DNA of 64,000 nt from an uncultured Alteromonadaceae bacterium (lineage in GTDB: Bacteria; Pseudomonadota; Gammaproteobacteria; Enterobacterales; Alteromonadaceae). The stretch spans positions 358,087 to 422,086 of the forward strand of contig CANLWS010000006.1 of assembly GCA_947494925.1 (NCBI GenBank). Reading direction: 5' to 3'. The notes beneath the pieces are model-generated. The model ran no database searches. It was not told the DNA's origin and was given only the letters and a program-made list of their open reading frames with translations. The position numbers and the translations under genes were made by a program. The first letter of the stretch is position 1; each line of letters starts with the position of its first letter. This document shows positions 62,042 through 64,000 of this stretch, piece by piece.

Positions 62042-62836
62042 TTGTTTTTGTCCGACAGTACAGTGCAACCAGTTAATTATGTGATCCACCAAGATAACCC
62101 AGACAAACCATGGTTAATGTTAATTCATGGCCTGTTTGGCAGTCTTGATAACCTGGCCGTAGTCAGAAGGGAGTTGCAACAGGAATTCAATGTTTTGTCA
62201 GTTGATCTTCCTGATCACGGCAAATCTGCAAGAACCACTACTTTCAGTTTTGAAAATTACGCAGATAAACTGAATCATTTATTAATCTCTCTCAATATTG
62301 ACGATATATTTGTCATTGCCCATTCCTTAGGTGGCAAAGTAGCCATGAAATTGTCCTTGCTCTACCCGGACAAAATAAATAGGCTGGTGCTAGCTGATAT
62401 TGCCCCCGTTCGCTACCAGGCCAGACACCAAAATGTGATGGCTGGACTCAGCAATGTCGACTTGGAAAACACCCAAGACAGAAATCATGCCAATGAACAG
62501 ATGGCCAAGTATATTGTTGAGCCCGGCGTCCGACAGTTTTTACTTAAGAGCTTATATCAGGAAAACAACAGATGGTTGTGGCGTTTTAATTTAGCCCTGC
62601 TGGAGCGAGATTATACTTTGTTGAGCGACGCCATCGATTCAGACCAGCAATTTGTTAAGCCTGTATTGTTTATCAAAGGTGGCAATTCTGACTATTTGCT
62701 CCCCGAACACCAGGCCCCTATCGCAAAACTTTTCCCTGATAGCCGGGCAAAAGTGATCCAAAATACCGGGCATTGGCTACATTCAGAAAAGCCGAATATT
62801 TTTAATCGGCTTGCCAAGGCATTTTTGACTGAATAG
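62042..62836 (+). CDS. ybfF: YbfF-like alpha/beta hydrolase (acyl-CoA esterase)
   Basis: 264 residues. Oxyanion region LIHGLFGSLDNLAVV, nucleophile elbow AHSLGGKVAMKL (Ser at about 99), DLPDHGKS and the C-terminal histidine in GHWLHSEKP form the hydrolase triad with an Asp between. Sequence pattern fits E. coli YbfF, which hydrolyses palmitoyl-CoA and malonyl-CoA. The start is TTG at 62042 with AAGGAAA before it; no ATG lies nearby in frame. It precedes DUF2788 and flavodoxin, as E. coli ybfF lies near fldA. Confidence 0.88.
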   Translation: MFLSDSTVQPVNYVIHQDNPDKPWLMLIHGLFGSLDNLAVVRRELQQEFNVLSVDLPDHGKSARTTTFSFENYADKLNHLLISLNIDDIFVIAHSLGGKVAMKLSLLYPDKINRLVLADIAPVRYQARHQNVMAGLSNVDLENTQDRNHANEQMAKYIVEPGVRQFLLKSLYQENNRWLWRFNLALLERDYTLLSDAIDSDQQFVKPVLFIKGGNSDYLLPEHQAPIAKLFPDSRAKVIQNTGHWLHSEKPNIFNRLAKAFLTE

Positions 62837-62933
62837 AGACTAAAAAAAGAAGAATCCCGGTTAGCCGGATCCATTCGCTTAGCGCTTTGTTTATGCTATA
62901 GTGCGCGCCGTTTCGAATTTTATAAGTGACGAA

Positions 62934-63152
62934 ATGTTAGCCGAGTATTATGAACAAATTGAAGCTATTGTTCTTAACATCGTTTTAGTAGGGTTGTTTC
63001 TCCTGATGGGATTCGCCATACACGATGTGTTGAAAAAGAATAATGTGCCAATAATTGGACGTGCCGTGGCTTATCTGGTTTTGTTCTTAGGCGCGGCTGG
63101 CTTTCTGGCCAAAGGCATTATACAGATATTCTGGCACTCCAGCGGTGTGTAA
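62934..63152 (+). CDS. DUF2788 small membrane protein
   Basis: 72 residues with two membrane helices (NIVLVGLFLLMGFAIHDVL and AVAYLVLFLGAAGFLAKGII) around a conserved KKNNVPIIGR. This is the DUF2788 pattern, found beside ybfF and fldA in marine gammaproteobacteria. Function unknown. GTG 62901 would add 11 residues; ATG 62934 fits the family. It lies 43 bases before flavodoxin. Confidence 0.85.
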   Translation: MLAEYYEQIEAIVLNIVLVGLFLLMGFAIHDVLKKNNVPIIGRAVAYLVLFLGAAGFLAKGIIQIFWHSSGV

Positions 63153-63195
63153 ACTGCTAACAACTATTTAGTATGCGTGTGAGGTGATAGATAAC

Positions 63196-63720
63196 ATGGC
63201 GAGCGTAGGTCTTTTCTTCGGAAGTGACACGGGCAATACAGAACATATTGCCAAAATGATCCAGAAAGAACTGGGTAAAAACTTAATTGATGTTCACGAT
63301 ATTGCTAAAAGCAGCAAAGAAGACATTGCTGAATTTGACTTGATCCTGTTTGGTATCCCTACCTGGTATTACGGAGAAGCTCAGTGTGACTGGGATGACT
63401 TCTTTCCTGAGTTGGAAGAGATCGATTTTACAGATAAGTTAGTGGCAATTTTTGGCTGCGGCGATCAGGAAGACTATGCAGAGTATTTCTTAGATGCTAT
63501 GGGCATGGTCAGAGACATTGTAGAAGCCAAAGGCGCAATTTTAATTGGCCAGTGGTCTACTGATGGTTACGATTTCGAGGCATCCAAAGGGATGGCCGAC
63601 GACAACCACTTTGTTGGACTTGGAATTGACGAAGACCGTCAACCAGAGTTGACTGAGCAACGAGTTAAAGACTGGTGTAAGCAGATCCATGAAGAAATGT
63701 GTCTGGAAGAGCTGGCGTAA
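63196..63720 (+). CDS. fldA: Flavodoxin
   Basis: 174 residues, long-chain flavodoxin. FMN phosphate loop FFGSDTGNTEHIAK, the aromatic loop GIPTWYYGEAQCDW and the CGDQEDYAEYFLDAMG loop are complete. It carries low-potential electrons in many reductive pathways. GAGGTGAT precedes; ATG 63196 chosen over GTG 63184 by spacing. In related genomes fur follows fldA; the window ends before any such gene appears. Confidence 0.96.
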   Translation: MASVGLFFGSDTGNTEHIAKMIQKELGKNLIDVHDIAKSSKEDIAEFDLILFGIPTWYYGEAQCDWDDFFPELEEIDFTDKLVAIFGCGDQEDYAEYFLDAMGMVRDIVEAKGAILIGQWSTDGYDFEASKGMADDNHFVGLGIDEDRQPELTEQRVKDWCKQIHEEMCLEELA

Positions 63721-63739
63721 ACGTTAGTGAAAGAATTTT

Positions 63740-63766
63740 AAAAAAGGAGCTTCGGCTCCTTTTTTT
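63740..63766 (+). terminator. Terminator after fldA
   Basis: AAGGAGC, loop TTCG, GCTCCTTTTTTT; a stable tetraloop hairpin with T run. Confidence 0.93.
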
Positions 63767-64000
63767 GTCTGAGTACTCCTCCAAAATTCGAGCAATGCAT
63801 CCTCACTTATAGCGGAGTATTAGAGTACCAAACTGAGTAATACAGATTTATCCTGGGTTTGCCTGGTTTGAGCGAATGGCGATCGTTAATTAGTTCTTCG
63901 TTCAATAGCAGCGTTAGACAAGATATAGTCACTCGCATCCTATAAAACGATAATTAAGTTTTTAGGATATGTGCTCGGTTCATACGAATCTTAGACAACA
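63767..64000. other. Window-end non-coding stretch
   Basis: About 230 bases after the fldA terminator. I see no open frame, tRNA or repeat that I can support. The next gene, perhaps fur by synteny, would start beyond the window. Confidence 0.5.

Overview
The window is a contiguous stretch of chromosome from a marine-type gammaproteobacterium, most likely Alteromonadales (Alteromonadaceae; Glaciecola, Paraglaciecola, Aliiglaciecola or a relative). The pointers are a HexR-controlled Entner-Doudoroff cluster, monomeric isocitrate dehydrogenase next to rluE-mnmA-hflD-purB, the clpS-clpA/infA/bpt/aat/trxB block, ydbH-ynbE-ydbL, TonB-dependent uptake, and a moderately AT-rich sequence with compact U-tract terminators. 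The genus is an inference. I saw no rRNA, tRNA, CRISPR array, insertion sequence or prophage.

Layout. 1-7850 is central carbon metabolism: zwf-pgl-edd-glk-eda (minus strand, eda cut by the window edge), divergent hexR, then pykA. Matches to the HexR palindrome lie upstream of zwf and of pykA. 8024-13776 holds a saccharopine-dehydrogenase-like reductase, a YdjA nitroreductase, a DoxX protein, a small unknown protein, sppA, sprT and yfbV. 14107-26394 is a housekeeping block: trxB, aat, bpt, infA, clpA-clpS, cspD, icd, then rluE-mnmA-hflD-purB. 26647-30842 is an RND pump with its adaptor in the unusual pump-first order. 31006-34016 is ydbH-ynbE-ydbL, which makes a lipid bridge between the membranes. 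34040-36078 pairs a double-domain 2-oxoglutarate oxygenase with a dienelactone-hydrolase-like protein.

36087-48102 is the accessory part: a CadC-like membrane regulator with a TPR sensor domain divergent from an exported amidohydrolase, then two SDR enzymes, an NADP-dependent reductase and a 600-residue acyl-CoA dehydrogenase in one minus-strand operon, divergent from a GlxA/AraC-type regulator that is followed by a TonB-dependent receptor. This looks like uptake and beta-oxidation-like breakdown of an unidentified acyl compound. 48199-53675 has a small lipoprotein, an acetyltransferase and a second RND pump with adaptor. 54122-57561 has a stand-alone glycogen-binding-type (CBM48) protein preceded by a perfect HexR-type palindrome, a GH42 beta-galactosidase and a periplasmic binding protein. 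57654-61441 is etfBA divergent from ETF-ubiquinone oxidoreductase, the electron exit for acyl-CoA dehydrogenases. 61550-63720 has an H-NS-like protein, a YbfF-like esterase, a DUF2788 membrane protein and flavodoxin.

The most interesting items are the CBM48 protein as a probable new HexR target, the regulated catabolic locus with its palindromic operators, the tandem dioxygenase, several palindromes in the etfBA leader, and a trxB terminator whose 3' arm carries the aat ribosome-binding site. I did not find a clearly unprecedented multi-gene system.
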